Shown here piece by piece: positions 51,890 through 60,160 of a stretch of DNA of 64,000 bases. Location of the stretch: the NCBI GenBank assembly GCA_023443095.1, contig JAEZVV010000090.1:1-64000 (forward strand), written 5' to 3'. Each line of letters opens with the position of its first letter. Position 1 is the first letter of the stretch. This stretch comes from Pseudomonadota bacterium. Its GTDB lineage: Bacteria; Pseudomonadota; Gammaproteobacteria; Burkholderiales; Burkholderiaceae_F. A program made the position numbers and the translations under genes. Below the pieces are notes generated by a model. The model was not told the DNA's origin. It saw only the letters and a program-made list of their open reading frames with translations, and searched no databases.

Positions 51890-53440
51890 TCAGGGCGTCT
51901 CGGCCGTCTGCGGGTTGAGCCGTTCGGCCGTCGTGTAGAGCTTGTTCAAGGCGTTGAGATAGGCCTTGGCGCTCGCCGCGATGATGTCAGGGTCCGCGCC
52001 CACACCGTTGACGATGCGACCGGCGCGAGAGAGACGAACCGTCACCTCGCCCTGGCTCTCGGTGCCGGTGGTGATGGCGTTGACCGAGAACAGCAACAGT
52101 TCGGAGCCGCTCGCCACGCTGGCTTCGATCGCCTTGAAGGTGGCGTCGACGGGACCGTTGCCTTCGGCGGTGCTCGCCACTTCCTGAGCGCCAAGCTTCA
52201 TCACGAGGCTGGCCTGCGGCCGCTCACCGGTCTCGGAGTGCTGGGCCAGCGACACCAGCTTGAAATGCTCGTCCTGCGACGTGACCGTCTCGTCCGAAAA
52301 CAAGGCCTGGATGTCCTCGTCGAAGATCTCGGACTTGCGGTCGGCCAGATCCTTGAAGCGCGCAAAAGCCGCGTTGAGTTCGGTCTCGCTTTCGACCGGA
52401 ATCGCCAACTCCAGCACCCGCTGCTTGAAGGCGTTGCGGCCCGAGAGCTTGCCCAGCACGATCTTGTTGGCGCTCCAGCCCACATCCTCGGCGCGCATGA
52501 TCTCGTAGGTGTCGCGCGCCTTCAAGACGCCGTCCTGGTGGATGCCCGAAGCGTGGGCGAAGGCATTGGCGCCCACCACCGCCTTGTTCGGCTGGACCGG
52601 GAAGCCGGTAATACCCGAGACCAGCTTGGACGCGGGCACGATCTGCTCGGTGGCGATGCCGACCTCGAGCTTGAAGAAGTCGCGGCGAGTCTTGACCGCC
52701 ATCACCACTTCCTCGAGCGAGCAGTTGCCCGCGCGCTCGCCCAGGCCGTTGATCGTGCATTCGACCTGGCGCGCGCCGCCGATATGCACGCCGGCAAGTG
52801 AGTTGGCGACTGCCATGCCGAGGTCGTTGTGGCAATGCACCGACCAGACCGCCTTGTCGGAGTTCGGAATCCGCTCGCGCAGATTGCGGATGAACTCTCC
52901 ATAGAGTTCGGGCACCGCGTAACCGACGGTATCGGGCAGGTTGATCGTGGTCGCACCTTCGGCGATCACCGCCTCGATCACTCGGCACAGGAAGTCGGGC
53001 TCGGAGCGGTAACCGTCTTCGGGCGAAAACTCGATGTCGTCAGTGAACTTGCCCGCGAAACGCACCGCCAGCTTGGCCTGCTCGAACACCTGGTCAGGCG
53101 TCATGCGCAGCTTCTTCTCCATATGCAGCGGGCTCGTCGCAATGAAGGTATGGATGCGGCGCCGCTCGGTGCCCGCGAGCGCTTCGCCAGCGCGCGCGAT
53201 GTCACGGTCGTTGGCGCGCGCCAGCGAGCAGATCGTCGAATCCTTGATCGTATTGGCGATCGCGCGCACCGCCTCGAAATCGCCGTTCGAGCTGGCCGCG
53301 AAGCCCGCCTCGATCACGTCCACCTGCAGTCGCTCCAGCTGACGGGCGATGCGCAGCTTTTCTTCACGCGTCATGGACGCGCCAGGGCTTTGCTCGCCGT
53401 CGCGCAAGGTGGTGTCGAAAATGATGAGGCGGTTGCTCAT
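51890..53440 (-). CDS. leuA: 2-isopropylmalate synthase
   Basis: LeuA condenses 2-oxoisovalerate and acetyl-CoA, the first committed step of leucine synthesis. The 516-residue protein has the N-terminal TIM barrel (FDTTLRDGEQSPGASM, HCHNDLGMAVANSLAG, NGLGERAGNCSLEEV) and the C-terminal regulatory LeuA dimer domain that binds leucine. GGAG lies 7 bases before the ATG. It is preceded by a leucine-codon leader peptide, so expression is likely controlled by leucine supply. Neighbouring pssA, psd and ilv genes are on the same strand. Confidence 0.97.
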   Translation of the reverse strand: MSNRLIIFDTTLRDGEQSPGASMTREEKLRIARQLERLQVDVIEAGFAASSNGDFEAVRAIANTIKDSTICSLARANDRDIARAGEALAGTERRRIHTFIATSPLHMEKKLRMTPDQVFEQAKLAVRFAGKFTDDIEFSPEDGYRSEPDFLCRVIEAVIAEGATTINLPDTVGYAVPELYGEFIRNLRERIPNSDKAVWSVHCHNDLGMAVANSLAGVHIGGARQVECTINGLGERAGNCSLEEVVMAVKTRRDFFKLEVGIATEQIVPASKLVSGITGFPVQPNKAVVGANAFAHASGIHQDGVLKARDTYEIMRAEDVGWSANKIVLGKLSGRNAFKQRVLELAIPVESETELNAAFARFKDLADRKSEIFDEDIQALFSDETVTSQDEHFKLVSLAQHSETGERPQASLVMKLGAQEVASTAEGNGPVDATFKAIEASVASGSELLLFSVNAITTGTESQGEVTVRLSRAGRIVNGVGADPDIIAASAKAYLNALNKLYTTAERLNPQTAETP

Positions 53441-53526
53441 GGCAGGCTCCGGATGGACGCACTCGTGCTGTCTTGCCCGGGACCGAGGTCGCGGGCGAGG
53501 CCGAACACGAATTGTGGGGGTGGGAT

Positions 53527-53613
53527 TTAGGTGCGCGCGGGGCGCAGTAGCAGGGCCGCTAGAGGTGCGGCTGCTAGGAGGAGAATCGCCGAGGAGGTGC
53601 TGGCGTGTTTCAT
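53527..53613 (-). CDS. leuL: leuA leader peptide (leucine-responsive)
   Basis: A 28-residue ORF 86 bases upstream of leuA. Residues 11-13 and 21-23 are Leu-Leu-Leu runs with a further Leu at 18, seven leucines in total. The leucine codons are CTC, CTC, CTA, CTA, CTG, CTA, CTG; three CTA codons in so GC-rich a genome is striking and typical of amino-acid-biosynthesis leader peptides. It starts with ATG and lies immediately downstream of a consensus-like promoter. No T-rich terminator is evident between it and leuA, so the mechanism may differ from classical attenuation. Confidence 0.82.
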   Translation of the reverse strand: MKHASTSSAILLLAAAPLAALLLRPART

Positions 53614-53644
53614 GATTTTGACTATAGGCTGAAACACGCCAGCA
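53598..53644. repeat. 15-bp perfect inverted repeat around the leuL promoter and start codon
   Basis: Arms 53598-53612 (tgctggcgtgtttca) and 53630-53644 (its exact reverse complement) are separated by 17 bases that contain the -10 box and the ATG of the leader. It could be a repressor operator or, on RNA read through from pssA, a hairpin. There is no T tract after it. Confidence 0.75.
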
Positions 53645-53649
53645 AACAA
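53621..53649 (-). promoter_or_regulatory. Sigma70-like promoter for leuL-leuA
   Basis: TTGTTT (53644-53649) and TATAGT (53621-53626) are spaced 17 bases apart on the minus strand. The predicted start point falls at or within a base or two of the leader ATG (53613), so the leader transcript would be leaderless or nearly so. Confidence 0.65.
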
Positions 53650-53650
53650 C

Positions 53651-54493
53651 TCAACCCGCCTTGGTCGGCGGCGTAGTGCTGGCCGCGACGGGCACCGGCT
53701 TGGCCGGATTGGCTTCGCCTTTGAACCAGCGATACGCCTGGTACAGATAACCCGAGATGGCGTAACAGCAGAAAAGACCGAAGATCCACACCGGCGGATC
53801 GCTCGCCACCAGGAAGATCAGCACGACCACGGCAACCATCACCCAGAACGGCACGCTGCGGGCAACGTGGAAACTCTTGCCGCTGTAGAAGGGGGCATTC
53901 GAGACCATGGTCAGGCCGGCATACACGGTGATGGTGAAAGCCACCCACGGCATCCAGACGTCCTTGATCGGGAACTTGTTATCGACCGCGAGCCAGACAA
54001 AACCCGCCACCATCGCTGCCGCGGCCGGGCTCGGCAGTCCCTGGAAGAAACGCTTGTCGACCACGCCCAGGTTGGCGTTGAAGCGGGCCAGGCGCAGCGC
54101 AGCGCCGGCACAGTAGACAAAAGCAGCGGCCCAGCCCCAGCGACCAAGGTCGTGCAGGATCCACTCGTACATCACGAGCGCCGGCGCCACGCCGAAGGAG
54201 GTCATGTCGGAGAGCGAATCGTACTGCTCGCCGAAAGCGCTCTGGGTATTGGTCAGGCGCGCAACGCGCCCGTCCATGCCATCGAGCACCATGGCCACGA
54301 AAATGGCGATCGCAGCCCATTCGAAGTTCTTGTTCATCGCTTGCACGATGGCGAAGAAACCGGCGAACAGGGCCGCGGTGGTGAAAAGATTGGGCAGCAG
54401 ATAGATGCCGCGGCGACGCGGCGAAATTACGGCCTCTTCTGCGCGCAGGCCTGTGGGCGTGAGCGCGCGCGGTTTGCGGCGACGAAATCGCAT
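53651..54493 (-). CDS. pssA: CDP-diacylglycerol-serine O-phosphatidyltransferase
   Basis: PssA makes phosphatidylserine at the inner membrane. The 280-residue protein has eight or so hydrophobic segments and the CDP-alcohol phosphatidyltransferase signature DGMDGRVARLTNTQSAFGEQYDSLSD (D-G-x2-A-R-x8-G-x3-D-x3-D). An Arg-rich N-terminus precedes the first helix. The start at 54493 follows TTAATCG and is 4 bases after the psd stop, so the two steps of phosphatidylethanolamine synthesis are adjacent and coupled. Confidence 0.95.
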   Translation of the reverse strand: MRFRRRKPRALTPTGLRAEEAVISPRRRGIYLLPNLFTTAALFAGFFAIVQAMNKNFEWAAIAIFVAMVLDGMDGRVARLTNTQSAFGEQYDSLSDMTSFGVAPALVMYEWILHDLGRWGWAAAFVYCAGAALRLARFNANLGVVDKRFFQGLPSPAAAAMVAGFVWLAVDNKFPIKDVWMPWVAFTITVYAGLTMVSNAPFYSGKSFHVARSVPFWVMVAVVVLIFLVASDPPVWIFGLFCCYAISGYLYQAYRWFKGEANPAKPVPVAASTTPPTKAG

Positions 54494-54497
54494 TCGA

Positions 54498-55148
54498 TTA
54501 ACCTTGCAGTTCGGCCAGGATGGTGGTGGTGGCGGACACCTTGTCGCCCACCGCCACTTTCGGTCGGGCCGACAGCGGCAGGTAGACGTCGACCCGCGAA
54601 CCAAAGCGGATGAAGCCGTAGCGTTCACCGCGAGCCAGCACATCGCCCGGCTTGACGTAACAGAGGATACGACGGGCGATCAGGCCCGCCACCTGGACGA
54701 AAGTAACGCGTTCGCCGCCGCTGAGCGTGGCGACCACGGCGTTGCGTTCGTTTTCGGTGCTTGCCTTGTCAAGGTCGGCGTTGATGAACTTGCCCGGCAT
54801 GTATTTCACAAGTTCCACCGTGCCATCAACCGGAGAGCGGTTGCTGTGCACGTTGAAGACGTTCATGAAAACGCTGATCAGCAAGGTCTCGCGCTGGGTG
54901 TAGGGGTCGAAGGCCTTCTCGACCTTGACGATGCGACCATCGGCCGGCGACAGAACGGCGTTGGGCTGAGCCGGCACAAGGCGCGGCGGATCGCGGAAAA
55001 ACTGCACCACAAACACCAGGATCAGCCACAGGGGCGAGGCCCAGGCCCAGCCGGCAAACGCAGTGACCAACACCGCGGCGGCGAGCGAAATCCCGATAAA
55101 GGGCCAGCCCTCGCGGGCCAGAATCGGATGGGGATAAGAATTCGACAA
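54498..55148 (-). CDS. psd: Phosphatidylserine decarboxylase proenzyme
   Basis: Psd converts phosphatidylserine to phosphatidylethanolamine. This is the short (about 216-residue) form. The N-terminal YPHPILAREGWPFI and one hydrophobic anchor (residues about 15-45) precede the catalytic part; the self-cleavage site is the Gly-Ser in RFGSRVDVYLP, where Ser becomes the pyruvoyl group. The probable start is TTG at 55148 with GGGAG 6 bases upstream; an ATG at 55187 would add 13 residues. It is followed directly by pssA. Confidence 0.93.
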   Translation of the reverse strand: MSNSYPHPILAREGWPFIGISLAAAVLVTAFAGWAWASPLWLILVFVVQFFRDPPRLVPAQPNAVLSPADGRIVKVEKAFDPYTQRETLLISVFMNVFNVHSNRSPVDGTVELVKYMPGKFINADLDKASTENERNAVVATLSGGERVTFVQVAGLIARRILCYVKPGDVLARGERYGFIRFGSRVDVYLPLSARPKVAVGDKVSATTTILAELQG

Positions 55149-55204
55149 ACTCAGCTCCCGGCCCGCATCGGACGGCGGGCCATACAACGCACAAGTCTAA
55201 GGGA

Positions 55205-55936
55205 TCAGGGCAGGAACCGGACTTTGGCGGTCACGGCCAGGGTTTCGGTGGCTTGCCCCGGCTCGAATGAGGGAGCGGCCACGCCGTCGGCGGCGGGCGC
55301 AGCTGCGGCCCGCATCGCCAGCATCGGCATCGGTGCGGGTTCACCGCGGGACGCAAACGACAGCTCCTCGATCCGCACCCGCGCCGGCGGTACCGACAGC
55401 GCGCCAGCGGCGGCGGCTACGCGGGCGTTGACGTTGGCGACGGCGCGCTCGATCAGCTGCGCTTCGGCCTTGTCGCGAGCCGCGCGCGACAGGCGGAACT
55501 GGACCCCGCCCAGGGCCAGCTGCGATTGCGCCGCCTGCACAGTGCGTGCCAGGCCGTTCAACTCGCGGGTATGCAACTGCACGGTCTGGCGCACACGCCA
55601 GGCGACGAGCTTGGGCGCTGCGTCCTTCGGATAGGTGTAAACCGGATAGGTCTGGTAGCCCCCGCTCTCGAGCGTGGCGCTTGGGTCGGCACGCTTGAGC
55701 AGCGCCGTACCTTGGCTCACGCGCTGGTTCACCAGCGACTGCGCGCGCGCCGCATCGGACTCCTGCACCTCCGCGTAGAAAGTGGCAATCGCCTCGTCGT
55801 TGGGCAACTGCAGCTCGGCCTGACCGGGCATGACTACGACCGTGCCTTCGCCACGCGGTGCGGCCGGCGTGGCGGGCTGAGCGCACACCGAAGCAGCGGC
55901 CACGCCGAGCACGAGTGTCATCAGAACCTGTCGCAT
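55205..55936 (-). CDS. SIMPL/DUF541-domain periplasmic protein
   Basis: A 243-residue exported protein. A signal peptide (residues 1-19, ending SVCAQ) precedes a SIMPL (DUF541) domain, a beta-strand and helix fold seen in small periplasmic or membrane-associated proteins with largely unknown roles. The C-terminal half has an Ala-rich loop. ATG 55936 with GGAGATCAAA upstream. It lies between ilvC and psd; a terminator separates it from ilvC. Confidence 0.85.
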   Translation of the reverse strand: MRQVLMTLVLGVAAASVCAQPATPAAPRGEGTVVVMPGQAELQLPNDEAIATFYAEVQESDAARAQSLVNQRVSQGTALLKRADPSATLESGGYQTYPVYTYPKDAAPKLVAWRVRQTVQLHTRELNGLARTVQAAQSQLALGGVQFRLSRAARDKAEAQLIERAVANVNARVAAAAGALSVPPARVRIEELSFASRGEPAPMPMLAMRAAAAPAADGVAAPSFEPGQATETLAVTAKVRFLP

Positions 55937-55955
55937 TTTGATCTCCTGCAAAAGA

Positions 55956-55977
55956 GACGGGCGCCGCAGCGCCCGTC
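55956..55977 (-). terminator. Terminator after ilvC
   Basis: A perfect 9-bp stem (gacgggcgc/gcgcccgtc, 4-base loop) followed on the minus strand by tctttt. It ends the ilvIHC operon. Confidence 0.88.
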
Positions 55978-56002
55978 GGTGGCACACAAGACTAGTTGAG
56001 CA

Positions 56003-57019
56003 TTAGTTGCGGCTCTTGTCGACCAGGCGGTTGGCCTTGATCCAGGGCATCATCGCGCGCAGTTGCTCGCCCACTTGCTCGATCGGGTGTTCCGCCGTCA
56101 GACGGCGGCGGCTCATCAAGGTCGGCGCGCCGGCACGGTTTTCCAGGATGAAGCTCTTGGCGTATTCGCCGGTCTGGATGTCCTTCAGGCACTGACGCAT
56201 CGCCTCGCGGGCTTCGCCGGCGATCACGCGCGGACCGGTGACGTATTCACCGTATTCGGCGTTGTTCGAGATCGAGTAGTTCATGTTGCCGATGCCGCCT
56301 TCGTACATCAGGTCGACGATCAGCTTCAACTCGTGCAAGCACTCGAAGTAGGCCATCTCGGGGGCATAACCGGCTTCGACCAGCGTGTCGAACCCGGCCT
56401 TGACCAGTTCCACCGCGCCGCCGCACAACACGGCCTGCTCGCCGAAAAGGTCGGTCTCGGTCTCTTCGCGGAAGCTGGTCTCGATGATGCCGGCCTTGCC
56501 GCCGCCGTTGGCCGCGGCGTAGCTGAGCGCGATGTCGCGCGCCGCACCGGACTGGTCCTGGTAGACGGCGATCAGGTGCGGCACGCCGCCGCCCTGCTTG
56601 TAGGTGCCGCGCACGGTGTGGCCCGGCGCCTTGGGGGCGACCATCCAGACGTCGAGGTCGGCGCGCGGAACCACCTGGCCGTAGTGCACGTTGAAGCCGT
56701 GGGCGAAAGCGAGCGAAGCGCCCTGCTTGATGTTGGGCTCGATGTCGTTCTTGTAGACCGCGCCGATGTTTTCGTCGGGCAGCAGGATCATGACCACGTC
56801 GGCGCCGCGCACCGCGTCGGCCACTTCGGCGACCTTCAGGCCCTCGGCCGCAGCCTTGGCCCACGAGGCGCCGTTCTTGCGCAGACCGACGGTGATCTGG
56901 CAGCCCGACTCCTTGAGGTTCAAGGCGTGGGCATGGCCCTGCGAACCGTAACCGATGATGGCGACCTGCTTGCCCTTGATGAGGGAGAGGTCGGCGTCCT
57001 TGTCGTAGAAGACTTTCAT
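56003..57019 (-). CDS. ilvC: Ketol-acid reductoisomerase
   Basis: IlvC isomerises and reduces acetolactate or acetohydroxybutyrate in valine and isoleucine synthesis. The 338-residue class I enzyme has the nucleotide motif IIGYGSQGHAHALNLKESG (split at AHAL), MVAPKAPGH, the Mg-binding Asp/Glu in EETETDLFGEQAVLCGG, and the KARI C-terminal knot. Length is normal for class I. It is 43 bases downstream of ilvH. Confidence 0.97.
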   Translation of the reverse strand: MKVFYDKDADLSLIKGKQVAIIGYGSQGHAHALNLKESGCQITVGLRKNGASWAKAAAEGLKVAEVADAVRGADVVMILLPDENIGAVYKNDIEPNIKQGASLAFAHGFNVHYGQVVPRADLDVWMVAPKAPGHTVRGTYKQGGGVPHLIAVYQDQSGAARDIALSYAAANGGGKAGIIETSFREETETDLFGEQAVLCGGAVELVKAGFDTLVEAGYAPEMAYFECLHELKLIVDLMYEGGIGNMNYSISNNAEYGEYVTGPRVIAGEAREAMRQCLKDIQTGEYAKSFILENRAGAPTLMSRRRLTAEHPIEQVGEQLRAMMPWIKANRLVDKSRN

Positions 57020-57062
57020 GTTCTGTCCGTTGAGTTTAATTCGTTGACGTTGAAGGCTTGCT

Positions 57063-57554
57063 TCAAATGCGCAGGATGCGTTCGCCGCGGCCGATGCCCG
57101 AGCTGCCCGTGCGGACGGTCTCGAGGATGGCGCTGCGGTCGAGGGCGTGGATGAAGGCGTCGAGCTTGGTCGCGTCGCCGGTAAGCTCGATCGTGTACGA
57201 GCGTTCGGTGACGTCGATGACGCGCCCGCGGAAGATGTCCGCCATGCGCTTCATTTCCTCGCGCTCCTTGCCCACCGCCCTCACCTTGACCAGCATGAGT
57301 TCGCGCTCGGAGTAGTCGCCCTCCGACAGATCGACCACCTTGACCACCTCGATCAGGCGGTTCAGGTGTTTGGTGATCTGCTCGACCATGTCGTCCGACC
57401 CGAGGGTGACGATGGTCATGCGCGACAGCGACTTCTCTTCCGTGGGCGCCACGGTCAGCGATTCGATGTTGTAGCCCCGGGCGGAGAAAAGCCCGACCAC
57501 CCGCGAGAGGGCCCCCGGTTCGTTTTCGAGCAGGACGGAGATGATGTGGCGCAT
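57063..57554 (-). CDS. ilvH: Acetolactate synthase small (regulatory) subunit
   Basis: A 163-residue regulatory subunit with an N-terminal ACT domain (LLENEPGALSRVVGLFSARGYNIESL, split at VVGLF) that binds valine for feedback inhibition and a C-terminal ferredoxin-like domain. The start at 57554 overlaps the ilvI stop by one base (TGATG), coupling the two subunits. Confidence 0.96.
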   Translation of the reverse strand: MRHIISVLLENEPGALSRVVGLFSARGYNIESLTVAPTEEKSLSRMTIVTLGSDDMVEQITKHLNRLIEVVKVVDLSEGDYSERELMLVKVRAVGKEREEMKRMADIFRGRVIDVTERSYTIELTGDATKLDAFIHALDRSAILETVRTGSSGIGRGERILRI

Positions 57555-59296
57555 CACAGTTCCTCCGAGCCGAGCAGCATTTCGGTCAGGCCCTTGCCCG
57601 CCTTGACCATGGGCCACACGTTTTCGGTGGCGTCGGTCAGGATGTCGAGGAACACCAGCCTGTCCTTGTATTTGCCGAAGGCCTCGCGGATCGCTGGTTC
57701 GACGTCGATCGCCCGGTCGACCCGGATGCCGATATGGCCATAGGCCTCGGCCAGGCGCACGAAATCGGGCAGAGCGTCCATGTAGGACTCCGAATAGCGG
57801 CTGCCGTATTCGATCTGCTGCCACTGCCGCACCATGCCCAGGTAGCGGTTGTTGAGCGCCAGGATCTTGGGCGTCAGGCGGTACTGCTTGCAGGTCGACA
57901 GTTCCTGGATGTTCATCTGGATCGAGCCTTCGCCGGTGACGCAGGCCACCGTCGCACCCGGGTTGGCCATCTGCACGCCCATCGCGTAAGGCAGGCCCAC
58001 ACCCATCGTGCCCAGGCCGCCCGAGTTGATCCAGCGCCGCGGCTTGTCGAACCGGTAGTACTGCGCCGCCCACATCTGATGCTGGCCGACGTCCGAGGTG
58101 ATGAAGGCATCGCCCTGGGTCACTTTCCACAGGGTCTCGATCACGAACTGCGGCTTGATCACCTGGTCGGTGCTCTCGTACTTCATGCAGTCGCGTGCGC
58201 GCCACTCGCCGATCTGCTTCCACCACTGTCCCAGCCGCTGGGCGTCGGGGCGCTGGGGAGTGGCTTCGATCTGGTGCAGCAACTCGGTCAGGACTTCCTT
58301 GACGTCGCCGACGATCGGCACATCGACCTTCACCCGCTTCGAGATCGACGAAGGGTCGACGTCGATGTGGATGATCTTGCGCGGAATCTGGGCAAAGTGC
58401 TTCGGATTGCCGATCACGCGGTCGTCAAAGCGCGCCCCTATCGCCAGCAGCACGTCGCAGTGCTGCATGGCCATATTGGCTTCGTAGGTGCCATGCATGC
58501 CGAGCATGCCGACGAACTTCGGGTCGCTCGATTTGAAGCCGCCCAGACCCATCAAGGTGTTGGTGCAGGGGTAGCCCAGTTCGTTGACCAGGCGGTTGAG
58601 CAGTTCGGACGCGTCCGACAACACCACCCCGCCGCCGGTGTAGATCATCGGCCGTTCGGCGGCCAGCAGCAGTTGGAGTGCCTTCTTGATCTGGCCTTGA
58701 TGGCCCTTGAGCACCGGCTTGTACGAACGCATCTCGACCTCGCGCGAGTAGTCGAACTCGCAGCGGGCAATCGTGATGTCCTTCGGAATGTCGACCAGCA
58801 CCGGCCCCGGACGGCCGCTTTTCGCGATGTAAAACGCCTTCTTGACGGTCGCGGCAAGGTCGCGCACATCCTTGACCAGAAAGTTGTGTTTCACGCAAGG
58901 CCGGGTGATGCCGACGGTGTCGCACTCCTGGAAGGCGTCCTGGCCGATGGCGTGAGTCGGAACCTGACCCGAGATGATCACCATCGGGATCGAGTCCATG
59001 TAGGCGGTCGCGATGCCGGTGACGGCATTGGTCACGCCCGGGCCGCTGGTCACCAGGGCCACGCCAACCTTGTTGCTCGAACGGGAATACGCATCGGCCG
59101 CGTGGACGGCAGCCTGCTCATGACGGACCAGGATGTGCTGGAACTTGTCCTGCTTGAAGATCGCGTCGTAAATGTACAGAACCGCGCCGCCGGGATACCC
59201 GAAAACGTGTTCGACACCTTCTTCCTGCAAGCACCGGATCAGGATCTCGGCGCCGGTAAGGGTTGCGGCTTTCATTTCCGCATTGATTGACTGCAT
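57554..59296 (-). CDS. ilvI: Acetolactate synthase large (catalytic) subunit
   Basis: The 580-residue thiamine-diphosphate enzyme that makes acetolactate. The catalytic Glu lies in HVRHEQAAVHAADAY (HEQAAVH), FAD-binding residues in the middle domain, and the ThDP motif in the C-terminal domain (TGEGSIQMNIQEL...NNRYLGMVRQWQ). It begins with ATG 59296 or possibly 59275. No BCAA-rich leader peptide was found upstream. The isozyme class is not decided. Confidence 0.96.
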   Translation of the reverse strand: MQSINAEMKAATLTGAEILIRCLQEEGVEHVFGYPGGAVLYIYDAIFKQDKFQHILVRHEQAAVHAADAYSRSSNKVGVALVTSGPGVTNAVTGIATAYMDSIPMVIISGQVPTHAIGQDAFQECDTVGITRPCVKHNFLVKDVRDLAATVKKAFYIAKSGRPGPVLVDIPKDITIARCEFDYSREVEMRSYKPVLKGHQGQIKKALQLLLAAERPMIYTGGGVVLSDASELLNRLVNELGYPCTNTLMGLGGFKSSDPKFVGMLGMHGTYEANMAMQHCDVLLAIGARFDDRVIGNPKHFAQIPRKIIHIDVDPSSISKRVKVDVPIVGDVKEVLTELLHQIEATPQRPDAQRLGQWWKQIGEWRARDCMKYESTDQVIKPQFVIETLWKVTQGDAFITSDVGQHQMWAAQYYRFDKPRRWINSGGLGTMGVGLPYAMGVQMANPGATVACVTGEGSIQMNIQELSTCKQYRLTPKILALNNRYLGMVRQWQQIEYGSRYSESYMDALPDFVRLAEAYGHIGIRVDRAIDVEPAIREAFGKYKDRLVFLDILTDATENVWPMVKAGKGLTEMLLGSEEL

Positions 59297-59596
59297 AGCA
59301 ATCGAATCCTTTCAAAGTCCACGGGAAATTGATCGGATGTCGTTCCGTAGTCACTTGTGGCGACCGGTGCGACGATGAAACAACGTTAGCTTGGAGGAAC
59401 AACCGGATAGGTCGGATCTAGCTAAGGGGACGCTTGTTGTGCAAGACCCAAGCACGATACCGCGCCGCACAACATTGGACAAATCGCCAAGGCCGCAGGG
59501 ACTGGTTTTCCCATGCTCTGTTACGATGGCAAATGTGCATTTCACGGGCGGGCCTCCCCCCTCACATTCTCAGATCAGGGGTCCGCGTCCGTCCGC
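59297..59596. other. 300-base divergent intergenic region, ilvI to ECF sigma gene
   Basis: The region between the divergent ilvI and sigma genes. It holds short open frames on both strands without recognisable products. I looked for a branched-chain amino acid leader peptide on the minus strand and found none. Promoters for both directions must lie here, but I could not assign boxes with confidence. Confidence 0.4.
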
Positions 59597-60160
59597 ATGG
59601 CCACTCGCGAAGAACTTTCCCGATTTTTAGCTGAAGTCGAACGCAGAGCCTACAAGCAGGCTGCCTTCACGGTGCGTGACGACGACGCTGCCCTGGACAT
59701 CGTCCAGGACGCGATGATCAAACTCACCGAGAACTACGGTGAACGGCCGCTGGCCGAACTGCCGCTGCTGTTCACTCGCATCCTCCAGAACGCCATTCAC
59801 GACCATTTTCGCCGGTCCAAGGTGCGTTCGACCTGGACCACGCTTTTTTCGGCCTTCACCCCTGACGACGACGAAGACGCCAATCCCCTCGACGCGATCG
59901 AGGCACTCTCGACCAGCGACGGCGCCGAGAGTGCCGAACAGGAGGTCGACCGCGCCCAGGTGATCGCCGCGATCGAAGCCGAGCTAACACTCTTGCCGGC
60001 ACGTCAACGAGAAGCCTTCCTGCTGCGTTATTGGGAAGAAATGGACGTGGCGGAAACCGCTGCTGCCATGGGCTGCTCAGAAGGCAGCGTCAAGACCCAC
60101 TGCTCGCGCGCCACTCACGCCCTGGCCCGGGCCTTGCAAGCGCGGGGAATCAAGTTATGA
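59597..60160 (+). CDS. ECF-family RNA polymerase sigma factor
   Basis: A 187-residue ECF sigma factor. Region 2 (residues about 25-90) includes DIVQDAMIKLTENY and LLFTRILQNAIHDHFRR; region 4 (about 125-185) includes LTLLPARQREAFLLRYWEEMDVAETAAAMGCS and EGSVKTHCSRA (motifs split). The sequence between has an acidic DDDED stretch. The ATG at 59597 is the first plausible start. It overlaps the DUF3619 gene (ATGA), which probably encodes its membrane-bound partner. Confidence 0.93.
   Translation: MATREELSRFLAEVERRAYKQAAFTVRDDDAALDIVQDAMIKLTENYGERPLAELPLLFTRILQNAIHDHFRRSKVRSTWTTLFSAFTPDDDEDANPLDAIEALSTSDGAESAEQEVDRAQVIAAIEAELTLLPARQREAFLLRYWEEMDVAETAAAMGCSEGSVKTHCSRATHALARALQARGIKL

Noticed and set aside
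53441..53526. Classical attenuator terminator between leuL and leuA
   Set aside because: Only a weak GC hairpin (gcccg/cgggc) is visible and no T run follows it.
59297..59545. Branched-chain amino acid leader peptide upstream of ilvI
   Set aside because: No short minus-strand ORF with clustered Leu/Ile/Val codons and a ribosome-binding site is present.
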